Positions 12,948 to 25,508 are shown, counted from the first letter of the stretch. The stretch: 64,000 bases of DNA from Semisulcospira habei (GCA_036245525.1 BTPG01000007.1:169486090-169550089); one strand, 5' to 3'. A program made the numbers and translations. The notes: generated by a model from the sequence alone, not told the origin.

Positions 12948-14517
12948 TGTAACGAAGTGTTTTTTTCGTGTTGTATTGAATTAAATTGTTATATGTATAA
13001 ATACGTTGCGTCTAATGAAATGAGTGTGTGCGTGGGTTTTCTGACAATCAGTATAAAGGTGGGTGTTCTATCTCTGTTTACTAGACTCTTTCATCCACCA
13101 CCACACACGCTTACAAACAAGGACAAAGGCCACACATTTATCTCTCTTTGCCCTCTGTTTCACTATTTCTCATACACTCATATCATATACATTAAATCAC
13201 ACAATTCACATCATACAAACAAGTGTTTCACACAAATAATTAAGAAGTGGCGTATAGGCTATTCATAACTTCAGCGCTCACACATTCACTCGCTACCGTA
13301 GAGGTCGTTGTCTCTCTCGAGAGACGTCACTCGACTCTACTCTTTACACTAGTGTCGACACAGTCAAAGATATCACATCGACGACTTGACTTGACGGAGA
13401 TTTCCCGAACGGAATGGTACTAGTCGATGACAGTACTCACAGATTAGAATATTCCTAGGCGTCGAATTATCAACGGCGCTAGGCGACATAGGCTACACTG
13501 AAGGAACACTGCATGTGGTCCTGTAGTTCAAATATGTAGGCTTACTTCGTCACCGTTGCTGCACGTCTGCACCAGTGATGGTAGACGAAGGAGAGATGAA
13601 GGCGTTGATGATGTCCGTATCCGGTCACGTAGACGATACTTTTAGGACAGCTTCATCAGCCACATACCAGGGGTTTCCGCTCCGTACCGGCCCGCTGTAC
13701 ACAACATTTATAACACTCGTAAATTTTCGCTCTTATACTTAAAGAGTCTGAATGTGTCTTCGACACATTATTATACTTCAGAGCGCTCTAGATCATTTCC
13801 TTTGTAAAATGTCTTCTCTATGCTACCATACTACTACAGTCACTATTGTCACAATTCTTATGACGATTCCTATAGCCACTTTAACGCTGTGCACACATTT
13901 TGTGTACCTACACACAATGAATTATGAGCCAAATACTACAATCACAGCTCACCTTCAATTTATAACATATTACTGCACATTCATTCATCATTAGGTATAT
14001 CTAATTATACACTGAATTACCTTCCTATTTCAGTCCCACATTTTCACATATAAATAAATACAACATGACATCCTAGTTATAAACTATATCACATATAATA
14101 ATTACATAACCAAACAAGTATTGACACGAGTCATCGCACTTCCTTCCAACATGGGCTCTTCTGCACTCTTAATCATAATAATTCATAAAAAAAAAACAAT
14201 ACTTTCCCTTTTCGTATGAATAGCTTTACAGGTCATTATGAATACCGATAATAACAAGAATAAATACCTGTATTCTATATACAGCTATAGAATTCTCTAG
14301 CCAGAATTCTTTCTCAGAGCACCAACGAACACGTCCGCTCGACTCGGCTGATATGACATCTCTGGCTAGCAATAGTTCCCGATACAACCCTGTCACTCCC
14401 ACAGGTGACACGTGAACATCGCTCACCTCTACATTACCGCACGTGAACATTCGGTCCAACTGCTAATGACGTCATACCGTCGTCCGACCGAAACATGCAC
14501 CAAAGGCGCTCGTTACA
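12948..14517 (-). mobile_element. Solo LTR (family B, copy 1) inserted in LINE ORF2
   Basis: 1570-bp insertion beginning TGTAACGA and ending TCGTTACA, flanked by the 5-bp duplication AGCAC (12943-12947 and 14518-14522). TG...CA termini and a 5-bp target duplication are LTR-retrotransposon hallmarks. No internal coding region is present, so this is a solo LTR. The whole length is the reverse complement of the element at 58522-60496, which is the same family. Orientation is set to minus relative to that copy. Confidence 0.82.
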
Positions 14518-16521
14518 AGCACTGAAAGCAGTGTATGGCCCCAGGCACCTGGTACAAAGTCCCCTGCGAAGCGCGAATGGCCAGGCACTCCTCACAGATA
14601 ATACCTCCATCTTGAACCGCTGGTCGGAGTACTTTCAGAGCCTCTTCAGCGCTGAGCGCACTGTTCAAGAAGCAGTCTTCCTACAAATCCCACAACTCCC
14701 AGTAAAGGTTGAATTGGACGAACCGCCCACCGCTGAAGAGACCCTCACAGCCACCCACCAGCTCAAGAGTGGCAACGCAGCAGGCATTGATGGAATACCG
14801 CCAGAGATCTGGAAACATGGAGGCACAGCACTGCACAACAAGCTCCATGACCTCTTTCTCTGCTGCTGGGAGGAAGGAACACTACCAAAGGATCTCCGTG
14901 ATGCTGTCGTTATCACCCTATACAAGAACAAAGGCGAGAAGTCTGACTGTTCCAACTATCAGGGAATCACCCTGCTGTCCATTGCTGGGAAAATTCTTGC
15001 AAGGCTGCTCCTGAATCGGCTGGTACCTGCCATCGCTGAAGACCACCTCCCAGAGGGCCAGTGTGGCTTCAGAGCAAACAGGAGCACCACCGATATGGTC
15101 TTTGTGCTGAGACAGCTTCAGGAGAAGTGCCGCGAGCAGAACAAAGGGCTGTACGTAACGTTTGTCGACCTAACAAAAGCGTTCGACACTGTGAGCAGGC
15201 AAGGCATGTGGCAGATCCTGGAGCGACTTGGCTGTCCCCCAAAGTTCCTCAGCATTATTGTCCAGCTACACGAGGACCAGCAAGGCCAGGTCAGACTCAA
15301 AAATGACCTCTCAGAACCATTCCCTATTCTCAACGGCGTAAAGCAGGTCTGCGTGCTGGCACCGACCCTCTTCACCATCTTCTTTAGCATGATGTTGAAG
15401 CAGGCCACAGTGGACCTCGATGATGACGATGCAGTGTACATCAGGTATCGTCTCGATGGCAGCCTGTTCAACCTCAGACGACTGCAGGCCCACACGAAAA
15501 CCCTAGACCAACTGATTCGTGAGCTGCTTTTTGCTGATGACGCTGCCTCGTTGCACACACAGAGAGAGCCCTACAGCGCATCACGTCCTGCTTCGCAGAC
15601 GCCGCCCAGCTCTTTGGACTCGAGGTCAGTCTGAAAAAGACAGAGGTCCTCCATCAGCCGGCACTCAAGACAGTGTATCGCCCTCCTCACATCACCATTG
15701 GCGAGTCTGAACTAAAGTCAGTGCACCAGTTTACTTACCTTGGCTGCATTATCACGTCGGACGCCAAGCTGGACAAGGAGCTTGACAGCAGGCTGGCAAA
15801 AGCGAACAGCGCTTTCGGGCGACTTTTCAAGTGGGTGTGGCACAATCAACAGCTGAAAACAGGCACCAAGATCAGCGTGTACAGAGCTGTGGTCCTCACC
15901 ACCCTGCTGTATGGTTCCGAGTCCTGGGCCCTCTACCGCAGCCAACTACGACTCCTCGAACGCTTCCACCAGCGCTGCCTGCGCACCATCCTGGGCATTC
16001 ACTGGAGTGACTATGTCACCAACGTCGAGGTCCTTGAACGGGCTGAAACTGTGAGCATCGAGGCTTTGCTGCTGCGGACACAGCTCCGCTGGGCGGGGCA
16101 TGTCTCCAGGATGGAAGATCATCGCCTACCAAAGATCACCCTGTTCGGCGAGCTTGCTACTGGACACCGTGACAGAGGGGCACCAAAGAAGAGATACAAA
16201 GACTGTCTTAAGAAGTCACTTAGTGCCTGCCAAATCGACCACCAACAGTGGTCTTCGCTTGCTGTGGACCGTGACACCTGGCGCTCCACCATTTACAAGG
16301 CAGCTGTCTCCTTTCAGGACTCTCGCAGAGCTAGCCTTAAGGACAAGCGGCTCAGGAGAAAAAAACAGAGATGCCGCAACTCAGAACCCTGGCCATACCT
16401 CCCCCTGCAGCCACTGCGGTCGAACCTGATTCTCCCGGATTGGCCTCCGCAGCCACGAACAAGCCTGCAGACGTCGTGGGCAACTCCTATAAAATCTTTG
16501 TTCGCGACGTCAAGCCAAGCC
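14518..16521 (+). pseudogene. LINE ORF2, reverse transcriptase and C-terminal part
   Basis: Continuation of the LINE after the LTR. KAVYGPRHLVQ opens the segment, followed by AGIDGIPPEIWKH, YKNKGEKSDCSNYQGITLL, GQCGFRANRSTTDMVF, YVTFVDLTKAFDTV and the catalytic LLFADDAA near 15530. A frameshift near 15545-15575 moves the frame, which then runs from about 15673 to 16584 (FTYLGCIITSD, LLYGSESWAL, LRWAGHVSRM). A second frameshift near 16380 displaces a Cys/His cluster (CSHCGRT) close to the C terminus. With the LTR insertion and at least two frameshifts the gene is dead. Confidence 0.85.
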
Positions 16522-16604
16522 AAGTACAACTGGACGTCATTATCCAGGCAAAACGAGAGGCTTATTCAGATAGCATGTATGTAAAAAGGTCCTGGTAAAT
16601 CAAA

Positions 16605-17420
16605 GTGTCACAGTTGCAATGAACATCAATTGATCAGTGTTCAGGTCGTACTCCATAGGCAACAGCTTTGCCTGTCCCCCCATAATGCGCCCGTCAGGAT
16701 AGTCCATTATCCAGTGCCATGGCTGCCAAACCCCGAACTAACCATGCATCTCATGTGCAAGAGAGACATCAATAAGTAACAGCTGGCTTTGCCTTAATGG
16801 GCTTATCCCATTACATCCTGAGGCTGATTTTGTAAAATGTGCATATTGTCCTATGAAGGCTATGCTACATTAGAGATTAGGAGACAGATCAACTGTTTTA
16901 GTTCAAAGGTGGTGCCAAAATAGCTTGGCGCCTCAGGCGCCAAGCTATTCTGGCACCACCTTTGAACTATCAGTCAAATTTATTTCAAGCAATGGGTGTA
17001 TCAGAATGATGGGTTAACAGCATGTAAAAAAAGTGACACAGTTGCAATACACCTGAACTGGTCAGTGTTCATGTCAAAAGCCACAGGTAATAGCTGTCCC
17101 TGTCCCTCATAACCTGCCCATAGGTCTGCCCATTATCACCCCGGTGCTGAGGACATTAAACCGTGAACTAACCAACCAAACACCAGCTTTTACTGATGGT
17201 AGGGGTGGGCGCTACAATTCTTTAAGCTCAGTTAAGTATCCCTCTCCAAGAACAGAGGGTAAAACAGCTACGAATCAAAGACCCCCCCCCCCCACCCCCC
17301 CACCCCCCCACAAAACAAAGAAAAACAAAAGTTGCAGTGCACCTGAACTGACAGTGTTTAAGACATATTCAAAGGCAATAGCTGCTCAGACCTGGGCCGG
17401 AATTCATGGCCAGACGATAG
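16605..17420. repeat. Dispersed ~115-bp repeat, three direct copies
   Basis: Related segments start near 16605, 17035 and 17330. They share ACAGTTGCAAT, a CTGAACTG(G/A)TCAGTGTT-like word, and a segment with CAATAGCTGTCCCTGTCC. Diverged inverted copies occur near 21095-21190 and 21335-21405. Confidence 0.55.
16803..17017. mobile_element. Hairpin MITE, subfamily A1
   Basis: About 215 bp with a central inverted repeat (arms about 36 bp, core AGCTTGGCGCC/GGCGCCAAGCT) and outer ends CCCATTACATCC and GATGGGTTAA. The right TTAA is intact; the left reads TTAT. Same family as 21913-22125. Confidence 0.75.
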
Positions 17421-18643
17421 GGCTCTTACCAACCCGGTGGTGCTACCGGCTCAGTAAGTCTACAAACGTAGGCTTACTGGCTGGTAGTTTACCAGTCAAG
17501 TCTTACCAGCTCAGCATTGATATTGACACTGTAAGGATTTTATTGCCCCCGTTAGCAATTTTGCCAGCCTGATAACTCTACTGGTTCGGTAAGTCTACAA
17601 ATTTGGCATTCATGGACCGTCAGTAGGCTTACCTACTGGTAGGGGAAGGGTCACATTTCTACCAGGGATGGAGGGAGGGGGGTGGGGAGGGGGAGGGGGA
17701 GGGGGGAGGGGGGCAGTGACTAACTTTACTGATAGCTAGCCAAAAAGGACCAAACGGTAATAAATCAGATGAAATGTCTATTGTGGACATATTTCTGTTT
17801 CTGATCTTAAACTCTAGATTAAATGCCTCTTCTGAATAGTCTTTATTGGTGAAAAAGATGAAGGCACAGATAAAGCGTGTAGGGTAAAGGTCCCCATATT
17901 GAGTCAACTGCATAATTTAACATCCACTTTAGACCGTTAAACCGTTGGATGAAGAAGAATTATAATGCAGTGGTTATTTACAAATCACTGTTTAATATTG
18001 ATTCGACCTGATTTAAAAAGAAAGAAAAGATTAATTATAAATAAGCCCAAATATTACTTAACGAGCTAAATGGAGTTTTTAAAACTGATTTTGCGAGTTT
18101 TGAAAGCTATGGCTCAGAGCCAGATATGAAAGAGGAGGGTAGTCTCTCTCCTCCCCCCCCCCCCTCCCCGCCTCTTTGAAAAAGAAAGAAAAAGTTTGAA
18201 ATGCTCACATGAAAGTCACGTAAATACACATAGTTGTGAATGTTATGAACTAAATGGGGAGTAAGGTCTGACCACTTAGTGCCATCTATTTCAGGTTAAA
18301 GGTCCAAAAGACAGTGTTGAAAACCATCCCATTCCTCCCTCCCCCCCCCCCCCCCCCTCCCCACCACCACCCCCAACAACAAAAAAGATCATCTGAAGGG
18401 AAATGAGCTGTCCTTGGCGAAAATAAGTGTTACGAACAGCCAAAGGTTTATAACCCCTTTACTGCTGAAAAAACTGAGCACGATCTAACTGCGAGAGAAA
18501 TAGATCCTCTTGAGCGATCCACAGTTGCGGGGGCTCATGAGGATCCACTTTGTAACAATGCTCCTTGGAAGGCTGGTGATGAATCAAGGAAGACTGTAGA
18601 AACATTAAATTTAACTGCATCCAATGGCAGTGAAGGGGGTTAA
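17018..18643. other. No gene; low-complexity tracts
   Basis: C-rich and G-rich tracts at 17280-17310, 17660-17715, 18150-18175 and 18335-18375. Near 18440-18640 lies a degenerate hairpin-type element opening with AACCCCTTTACTGC and closing with GCAGTGAAGGGGGTTAA. No credible coding frame. Confidence 0.45.
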
Positions 18644-18783
18644 ACTTTTAAAGCTTAATGTCTTTTACCATCACAAAGGTAACTTCAAAGATGGGGCATC
18701 AAAAAGAAGTCTGTACAAAATTTGACCTCAGCTGGGTTTGAACCCACAACCTTTCGGACGATAGTTGAATGCTTTAACAAGAA
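18644..18783 (-). mobile_element. SINE copy, 5' truncated
   Basis: Minus-strand copy of the SINE seen at 7955-8122. Box B GGTTCAAACCC reads on the minus strand (plus positions about 18732-18742), followed by the shared body that includes GATGCCCCATCTTTGAAGTT and ends near TTAAGC. The box A end is cut. It abuts the right end of a TTAA-type hairpin element. Confidence 0.65.
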
Positions 18784-19273
18784 ATGACTATATACAGCTC
18801 TGACTCAATATATCGCGATCCCGGATAGATCGCGGGAGGGACCTTGGATCCTGAAAAAAATTGGACCAACCGCGGACGCCAGTGAACTGCGATATATCTT
18901 TGTCACCAACCCAAAGCCCCAGTCCCAACACCTCTCCCTCTTACCACGCACACACCTCACTACACAGTATACTCCGAATGACTTCCTCCAGATTAAGACC
19001 ATACATGTAAATGTTTATGGTTCAAAGTGCAGAATCGATATCTAATGAACGACTGTTGCCACACTCCACTTCAGCGATTAAGATGCGTGGCACGTGGGAC
19101 TAGACTGACAGTGAACCCTCAAGGACCTCCTCCACATGAAGAAAACACATGCAGAAAGGGCCCTGTGACAGCACAATATATACTGAAAGTCTAAGTTTGT
19201 CTCAGGTGGAAGTTGTTCACTGTTGAGATGCAGGATGACCGCAAGACACTCACTGGCTGCATCTGGTTGTCAG

Positions 19274-19452
19274 TTTCTCATTCAGCCCTGACACACCACA
19301 GCACGACATGGATCGAGCATGACAGTTCAAGGATGCTATTCGGGCACCACTTTTGAACTATCATGCTCGATCTGTCACTAGAATTGTAATACAGTCCTTC
19401 AGTGGGCAACATCAAAATTTGGGGATTTCGGTCCTCGGGCTGAATGTGCTAA
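19274..19452. mobile_element. Degenerate hairpin MITE, subfamily A2
   Basis: Outer ends CTCATTCAGCCC and GGGCTGAATG. The central arms GATCGAGCATGACAGTTCAA and TTGAACTATCATGCTCGATC are kept, but the GGCGCC core is deleted. Confidence 0.6.
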
Positions 19453-20157
19453 TCGGATTACTCGCCTTGCTTGGTGGCGATTTCAAACAAAAGACGTTTT
19501 ACGTTAGCAAGTGTTGAAGACTGCTCTTGTGACAGTGTTACCACCCCAGGTATCGAAATGGCAGGTCAAAATGAACAAAAGCGATGGCCAGTCAAGCAAA
19601 GTGTTGGCAATAGGGTTTTGACACAACACAGTTAAACAAAAGCGATACTCTGTACAGTTTCCCAATCTGTAAAAAGCAGTTCCCAGGACTGCTCAGTATA
19701 TCACCGAGCACGTGATCAACCCCTTCATGCCACAAACACAGATGTAGATTTACGAGTTACAAGACTCATAACTTCTCTTGGTCACCAATGCCTGCAGTGG
19801 CAGATGAAGGTTAGTCTCGTGAAGACTGTAGTACAGGCACCGGTAGTGTATCCCAAGTGCCAACTGCAACAAAAGTATCGTTTACACTGGCTATGTTTAG
19901 AGGCCCATTAGCTTGTAGCTTGAAAAGTTGCCCGTGTGATCAGTCACTGCCACGATCAATGTATGTGCTGGAATGAGCGTGCAGTGTTTTGAAAACTGTT
20001 GTGAATGTGTTTGACCTTGGAAGTAAAAGGACTAATAATTAGACTGAGCAGGTCTGAAGTCCTCCAGTCGACCTCTCTCCATTGTAGATAGATAACCACC
20101 ACGCAGCATACATTAGTAACAGCTCACATTTGTTCTTTTTTTTCCAAATCATAACAC

Positions 20158-20240
20158 CCACCCACCCCCCACCCCCCCCCCCCCCCCCCACACACCCCCC
20201 CCAAAAAAAAAAAAAAAAAAAAAAAAAAAAACACACACAC
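20158..20240. repeat. C-rich then A-rich low-complexity tract
   Basis: CCCACC-type repeat running into poly-A and CACA. Pro/Lys and Gly/Phe frames here are artefacts. Confidence 0.9.
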
Positions 20241-20726
20241 AAAACAATAACAGTATATCGCAGAGGGATATATTTCCGTCGCATTTTATGGACCGTTCAC
20301 GATATACTGATTTCGGGGCTGAGACCTCAAACTGACAGACAAAGCACCTGTCACAACGCCTGACACACCACAGAGGATGTAGACCTGGATATAAAGTGTC
20401 AGCAAGAGGCATAAATTCTCATGAGCCCTCTTCGCTGACTTCATTTTCAGTATGAAAAGCTATTGATTCAGTGTAGACTAGAATCGTCAGTGATTGGCGC
20501 ATCACTGTCTTCAAGAAATGATGCCATAACACACTCTTATTTTGATCAGAATGTGTGTTTCAATAAATCAAATCCGATCAAAGAACCAATGGAAAGAGCA
20601 GAAAGCTTCAATACAACATTTTATTCATGAAAATGTGGATCCATGCAGTCGCTGGGGCTGATAAGGATCTACGCCTCTTGCTGACATCACTTGTGTCCGT
20701 GTTCCAACAACTGGGGTTGTTCAGCT

Positions 20727-20918
20727 TTAACTCCTTGTACCCCAAGACCGAAATCCCCACATGTTGCCGTTGTCCTCTGAAGACTGCAGTGCAGTGCAGG
20801 ACACAGATCGACCATGACAGTTCAAGGGTGATGCCAGAATAGCTATTCTGGCATCACCCTTGAACTATCATGGTCGATCCATATCTTGCTGTGGTGAGTC
20901 TGGGGTAGAATGAGTTAA
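20727..20918. mobile_element. Hairpin MITE, subfamily A2, TTAA-flanked
   Basis: TTAA at 20727-20730 and 20915-20918, outer ends CTCCTTGTACCCC and GGGGTAGAATGAG. The central arms pair nearly perfectly (GGTGATGCCAGAATAGCT and its complement); the GGCGCC core is missing. Confidence 0.8.
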
Positions 20919-21912
20919 ATTAACAAAGATTCTGCAATTACTGACAGTAAATAGGATAGGGTACAATTGTTTGACTCATGATTGTGTTCATCTCAGGACC
21001 TGTCTGTCATGAGCTTTGTATTTTATGGCGACAAGTGCACTGTCGCAACTTGTAGGCTTAAAACACATTGGCAGTGCTAATGAATGGCTCTCTAAGGGAT
21101 GGGTTGTGGAGGACAGGGAAAGCTACTGCCTATGGCGTATCACACGAACACTCATCAGTTTATCAGCAACTGTGCCACTTTGAAATCCAGACCAAAAAGG
21201 TGACTTCCAAATGTGTAAAATGCTAGAGAAGAACCCAATGGAGAAAGAAACATGCTTGCTTAGAAATGACAGCTACAACTCAACTGTGCACTGTCATTCA
21301 TGAGTGCTTTTCTTTATGTGTTGGGTACTTTTGTGCCAATATGGGGTGGGTTATGGGGGACAGGAAAAGCTATTGCCAATGGCGTATCATCAGAATGTTA
21401 ACTGTAAACCTGCCAAATAAACAATAGATGACTACCTGAGAACATTACGCAGGGTGCATCCAGAGTGCATCATGAAGTAGGACATGGTGGAGTGAAGCCA
21501 CAGATCCATCAACCAGAACGTGCAATCTCAAAGCAACAACAGGCTATGACCTGGGTAAAAGCCAGCAACATTTTACATCACAGACCAAAAACTCTGCTGG
21601 ATTTAGATTGCGAAAACCTAAGTCTAAAAGTTTTGCTTACCTCCCCTAGTTCACGCCACCAGCAAAGTAGGCACAAGAAGTTTCTGGAGAATCAGAGGTA
21701 GGTCTAAACTGCATGTGTCTTAAGGAAAACAGACGATAAAAAGCATGCAATATCACATTTCTGTCCAGATCAATCCTTGAAGCATGTGCAGTTCTGACCG
21801 ACTTCTGACTTTCGGATCTCATCTCTACCAGTGGCTGCATGCACAAAGGGTGTAGTCAAAGACTTTTCTCACCTGAAAACTTTCTACAGAAGCATGTCTT
21901 TAGATATGCCAT

Positions 21913-22125
21913 TTAACCCATTACACCCTGATGCTGATTTATGTAAAATTTGCTGATTGTCTTATGAAGGTTCCATTACAGATTAGGAGATAGATCAACC
22001 GATTTTGTTCGAGGGTGGTGCCAGAATAGCTTGGCGCCTTAGGCGCCAAGCTATTCTGGCACCACCCTTGAACCATCAGTCAAATTTATTTCAAGCAGTG
22101 GGAGTATCAGGATGAAATGGGTTAA
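21913..22125. mobile_element. Hairpin MITE, subfamily A1, TTAA-flanked
   Basis: 213 bp from TTAA to TTAA, ends CCCATTACACCC and GATGAAATGGG. The central hairpin contains GGTGGTGCCAGAATAGCT and its complement around GGCGCC. Confidence 0.82.
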
Positions 22126-22184
22126 ACAATTGAAAGAAACCTTGCAAGTTTCATTATAAAATAATGTGTACAGGAAACACAGCT

Positions 22185-22275
22185 GATAGTTTGAGGGCGA
22201 ATAGAGATTAGCTTGGTGCATACAGGTGTCAAGCTATTCTGGCACCAATCTCGAATTATCATAGTTAATCCATAC
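22185..22275. mobile_element. Degenerate hairpin of the A family
   Basis: Arms around GATTAGCTTGGTGC and CAAGCTATTCTGGCACCAAT. Boundaries not resolved. Confidence 0.55.
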
Positions 22276-22520
22276 GTTGTAGTATATAAGGTTTGAATGG
22301 GATAAGTTTATCATAACTCATAATTAAGACAAAGACAAAAAAAGTTGAGTCCCTTCATATAAAAAAGACAGATGTTGCATCCATTATATAGTAAGGACTA
22401 AAAGACCGTTTCCCTGAACCGTCCCCCACCCCCAACCCACCCCCTCCCCCATCATCCTCGTAGCAGTTGTACTGTTGATACCTGATACAGGTACATGTAC
22501 ATCTAACTGTGAATATCAAT

Positions 22521-22594
22521 GGAAGCGGCATATATTCTCATGAGTCCTTGTGGCTGCAGGGGCTCATGAGAATAATTATTATGCCTCCTGCAGG
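22521..22594. mobile_element. Hairpin element, family F2
   Basis: Imperfect inverted repeat GAGGCATAnATNCTCATGAG type: left TATTCTCATGAGTCC, right GGGGCTCATGAGAATA. Same family as 27501-27615. Confidence 0.65.
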
Positions 22595-22722
22595 TGGAGC
22601 AGGCTGGGTGAAGCCCCAACAGATGTTTGAAGTCTGCACAATGTTTGACCCACTACTGATCTAGGGAGAACCTCTACTGATGAGTGGCAGATTTTGTTTG
22701 AAAATACCGGGTGCGAAATATG

Positions 22723-22905
22723 TTAACCCTTTTAGCCCCGGGACCCTGCAGCGGGAGATGGATTGATCATGATAATTCAAGGGTAGTGCCAGATGAGCTT
22801 GGCGACTTCAGGCACCAAGCTCATCTGGCACTACCCTTGAATTATCATGATCAATCCATCTGTTACACTGGTTACACAGTCGTTAGGTAACCCCTCCAAA
22901 ATTTG
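22723..22905. mobile_element. Hairpin MITE, subfamily A3
   Basis: Begins TTAACCCTTTTAGCCCC. The central hairpin has arms of about 46 bp with few mismatches (GATCATGATAATTCAAGGG and complement). The right end is less clear and merges with AACCCCTCCAAAATTTGAG. Confidence 0.75.
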
Positions 22906-23129
22906 AGAAACGGGGAGGGGGGGGGGGGAGTGTTAAAAGGTGAATACCAATGTGAAAGGTAAGTACACAAAATCTGGAAAATAGTTCATGTCTTTCTTTG
23001 TACAATCTCGTCTGCATAAGGCAAACACCCAAAGGACTATAAAAAAAGTGGCTGCCTTATACAGGTAGTATCCATACACAGTGTCATCTCACAGAATGAG
23101 GATCATGGGACCAACAATGGAAGTGTACA

Positions 23130-23642
23130 CAAACCAAGGAATCACTCAGTGCTGGACAGACAAACAGTTAGATCCCCTGCCCCCACCTATCACGCACCCA
23201 ATCGCCAGCCCGCAGAGAAATACGCAGGTATAGAACAAGACCATCATCTGCATCCTCTAAAAAGATGCATCAGGTGTCGCTTATAACCCATGTCTTTCTC
23301 CGGAACTTAAGAAGTAGGCAGGAGAAACATACATACACATATACGAATGTGCATTACTATATGTGGTCGGGTAAATACCCTGATTTCCCACAGTAGATGC
23401 ACAGAACATTACACAACAATGTAACGATACAAATTTGCCTCGAGTTATAGATAGGTGGAGGCTAGCGCTGGCAGAATAGTACACAAACCAAGGAATCACT
23501 CAGCGCTGGACAGACAAACAGTTAGATCCCCTGCCCCGTCCTATCAGGCACCCAATCGCCAGCCCACTGAGAAATATGCAGGTATAGAACAAGACGATCA
23601 TCTGCATCCTCTAAAAGGATGCATCAGGTCTCGCTAATAATG
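23130..23642 (+). repeat. Direct duplication of ~160 bp
   Basis: Segments 23130-23285 and 23478-23642 are about 93 percent alike by eye (ACACAAACCAAGGAATCACT through GCATCCTCTAAAA) and are separated by about 190 bp of unrelated sequence. Confidence 0.8.
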
Positions 23643-24084
23643 GGACAATGGAAGGTCTGCTTGGAAGGGTGGTCATCTCACACAGGTGGTCATCTTGACA
23701 GGTTTGACTGTAATACCTTGTCCTGCTGTCACAGACACTGGCACTTGATTCGAATCTAAACTTGAACAAAAGCTCTTGAACGATCCACATCCGGTCAGGC
23801 ACTGAACAAACAAACACAATATTTCAGTTGCAAAGTACAGTTTGCACACACAAATCAATCTCTGTAATGTATATTATGATACCTAATAGCTCTCCAAAGT
23901 CAGAAAGGATTATCTGCATTGATGGTAATATGGTGCTCAATATACAACGGCTAGTGAATAAAAAACCTGGGTAATCCATAGGCAAGCACCGTCTATCTAA
24001 GGCTAACCTTTTGACCTAAGGCTGACCTAACTAAAGAGGACCTTTCGCTCAATAGGTATCCGCTTGGAAGCCTGCGACCTTCAG

Positions 24085-24285
24085 CGCTTTTCTTGACAGA
24101 GTACCTGTCCTTTACGATCACTTTTTACATGCCAAAATATGTAGTTGCAAACAACCGATATACTGCAACAGATAAAACTCTTTAAAACATTTTATGTGAT
24201 ATCCGTTATTTGCAACCACATATTTTGGCAGAAAAAGGGATCATAAAGGACAGGTACTCTCTCAAGAGAAGCGCTGAAGTGGAAA
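24085..24285. repeat. Foldback element, ~80-bp arms
   Basis: Left arm CTTCAGCGCTTTTCTTGA ... CAAAATATGTAGTTGCAA pairs with right arm TTGCAACCACATATTTTG ... TCAAGAGAAGCGCTGAAG around an AT-rich loop at about 24165-24200. Confidence 0.75.
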
Positions 24286-24344
24286 CAGTGTCGCCTGACA
24301 TTAGACCATCATTTAGGTGAATACAACCACCTTAAAGATGGTCT

Positions 24345-24552
24345 TTAACCTATTACATCCAGAGGCTGATTTTTTTTTTTAAATGTGCTTATTGTCCTAC
24401 ATTACAGATAAGTAGAAAGATCGGGTATTTTAGTTCAAGGTGTGGTGCCAGAATAGCTTGGCGCCTTGAGCGCCAAGCTATTCTGGCACCACCCTTGAAC
24501 TATCAGGTTAATTTATTTCAAGTAATGGGTGTATCAGGATAAAAAGGGTTAA
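24345..24552. mobile_element. Hairpin MITE, subfamily A1, TTAA-flanked
   Basis: TTAA at both ends (24345-24348, 24549-24552), the same internal order as 21913-22125, and a near-perfect GGCGCC-centred hairpin. Confidence 0.8.
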
Positions 24553-25261
24553 AGACACACAAAACTGGGTCAGCTGTATGGCCATATACTGGTATGCGTA
24601 ATACTAGGAATGACCTCTAAAAACAATTCAATCTCTTTTACACTAAACCCCAAGTGCATGCTGCTACCTATACTGCCTACAGTACCAGTGGCTACACACG
24701 GGGTGTCAAATGAGGTGTAAGAGCAACTGTGGGCTGTGGGAAAACATCTAATAATTTCCAGTTGATGTGAGGGCTCATAATGTGCCTCTCTGCTGACTCC
24801 ATATATACGCGAGTAGTACCATACTCAGGTGGGACAGGAACATGCAGTCATCAGACTTTTATTCTGCAGTGTTTGCAAAGATTTCCTTCACAGTCACTGG
24901 CACAATCGAGACATACTGCATTTGAACAATCCAGATACATAGCATAAGATAAAGCTGCATATATTCCGCTTCATCTTATGCTATTTATTCAGATATTTTA
25001 CGTCTAGAATGAGTCAAACACAAAATCATTCATATCATAATCAGTATACACGAAGTAGAAACAAAGGCGTACTAACTGAAACTTCAACAGTCAGTTATCA
25101 TCTGGATCATTTCCCCACCTTGATCAGCCTGCAGGCCGGTATGATGAAACCTCAGTGTCACATGAATGAGTAGGCCTACAGATTTTTCCATTGTGTGTCC
25201 TGTAGCAGACAAAAAAAATGATCAGTGGTACTTCCAGAAAACATTCAGCCAAGACACACTG

Positions 25262-25360
25262 CAACAACAAATTTGATTGACCATGATAGTTCAAGGGTGG
25301 TGTCAGAACAGCTTGCAGCCCCAATTTGCCAAGCTCTTCTGGCACCACCTGTGCACACTG
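25262..25360. mobile_element. Degenerate hairpin of the A family
   Basis: Left arm GACCATGATAGTTCAAGGG is intact, the core is scrambled, and the right arm breaks off after TCTGGCACCACC. Confidence 0.55.
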
Positions 25361-25508
25361 TCACGGATGATAGATCAGTCTCCTGAACTGTTATGAAGTC
25401 TTTAACCCCTTGGCTTGACTGTCATTTGACATAGTGTTTCTGCAATCATTTTAATTCAACGCCAAACAGCCTAATGCATCCCAATAACACGGATTCAAAG
25501 TGATGTCA

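Larger units (their letters stand above)
12046..16521 (+). mobile_element. 5'-truncated APE-type LINE, split by a solo LTR
   Basis: One LINE copy in two parts (12046-12947 and 14518-16521), about 2.9 kb without the LTR. AAGTACAAC occurs at 12037-12045 directly before the first LINE codons and again at 16522-16530 directly after the CAAG-rich 3' end, which fits a 9-bp target-site duplication with 5' truncation inside the endonuclease. The protein resembles the LINE clade often mis-annotated as craniofacial development protein 2; the exact clade is uncertain. Confidence 0.75.

Noticed and set aside
12948..14517. DNA transposon with 8-bp TIRs
   Set aside because: Only TGTAACGA is inverted at the ends, and the duplication is 5 bp with TG...CA termini, which fits an LTR better.
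23611..23858. Minus-strand frames downstream of a pyrimidine tract and AG, as exon 2 for the start at 26733
   Set aside because: The phase gives an immediate stop, and no good donor follows.
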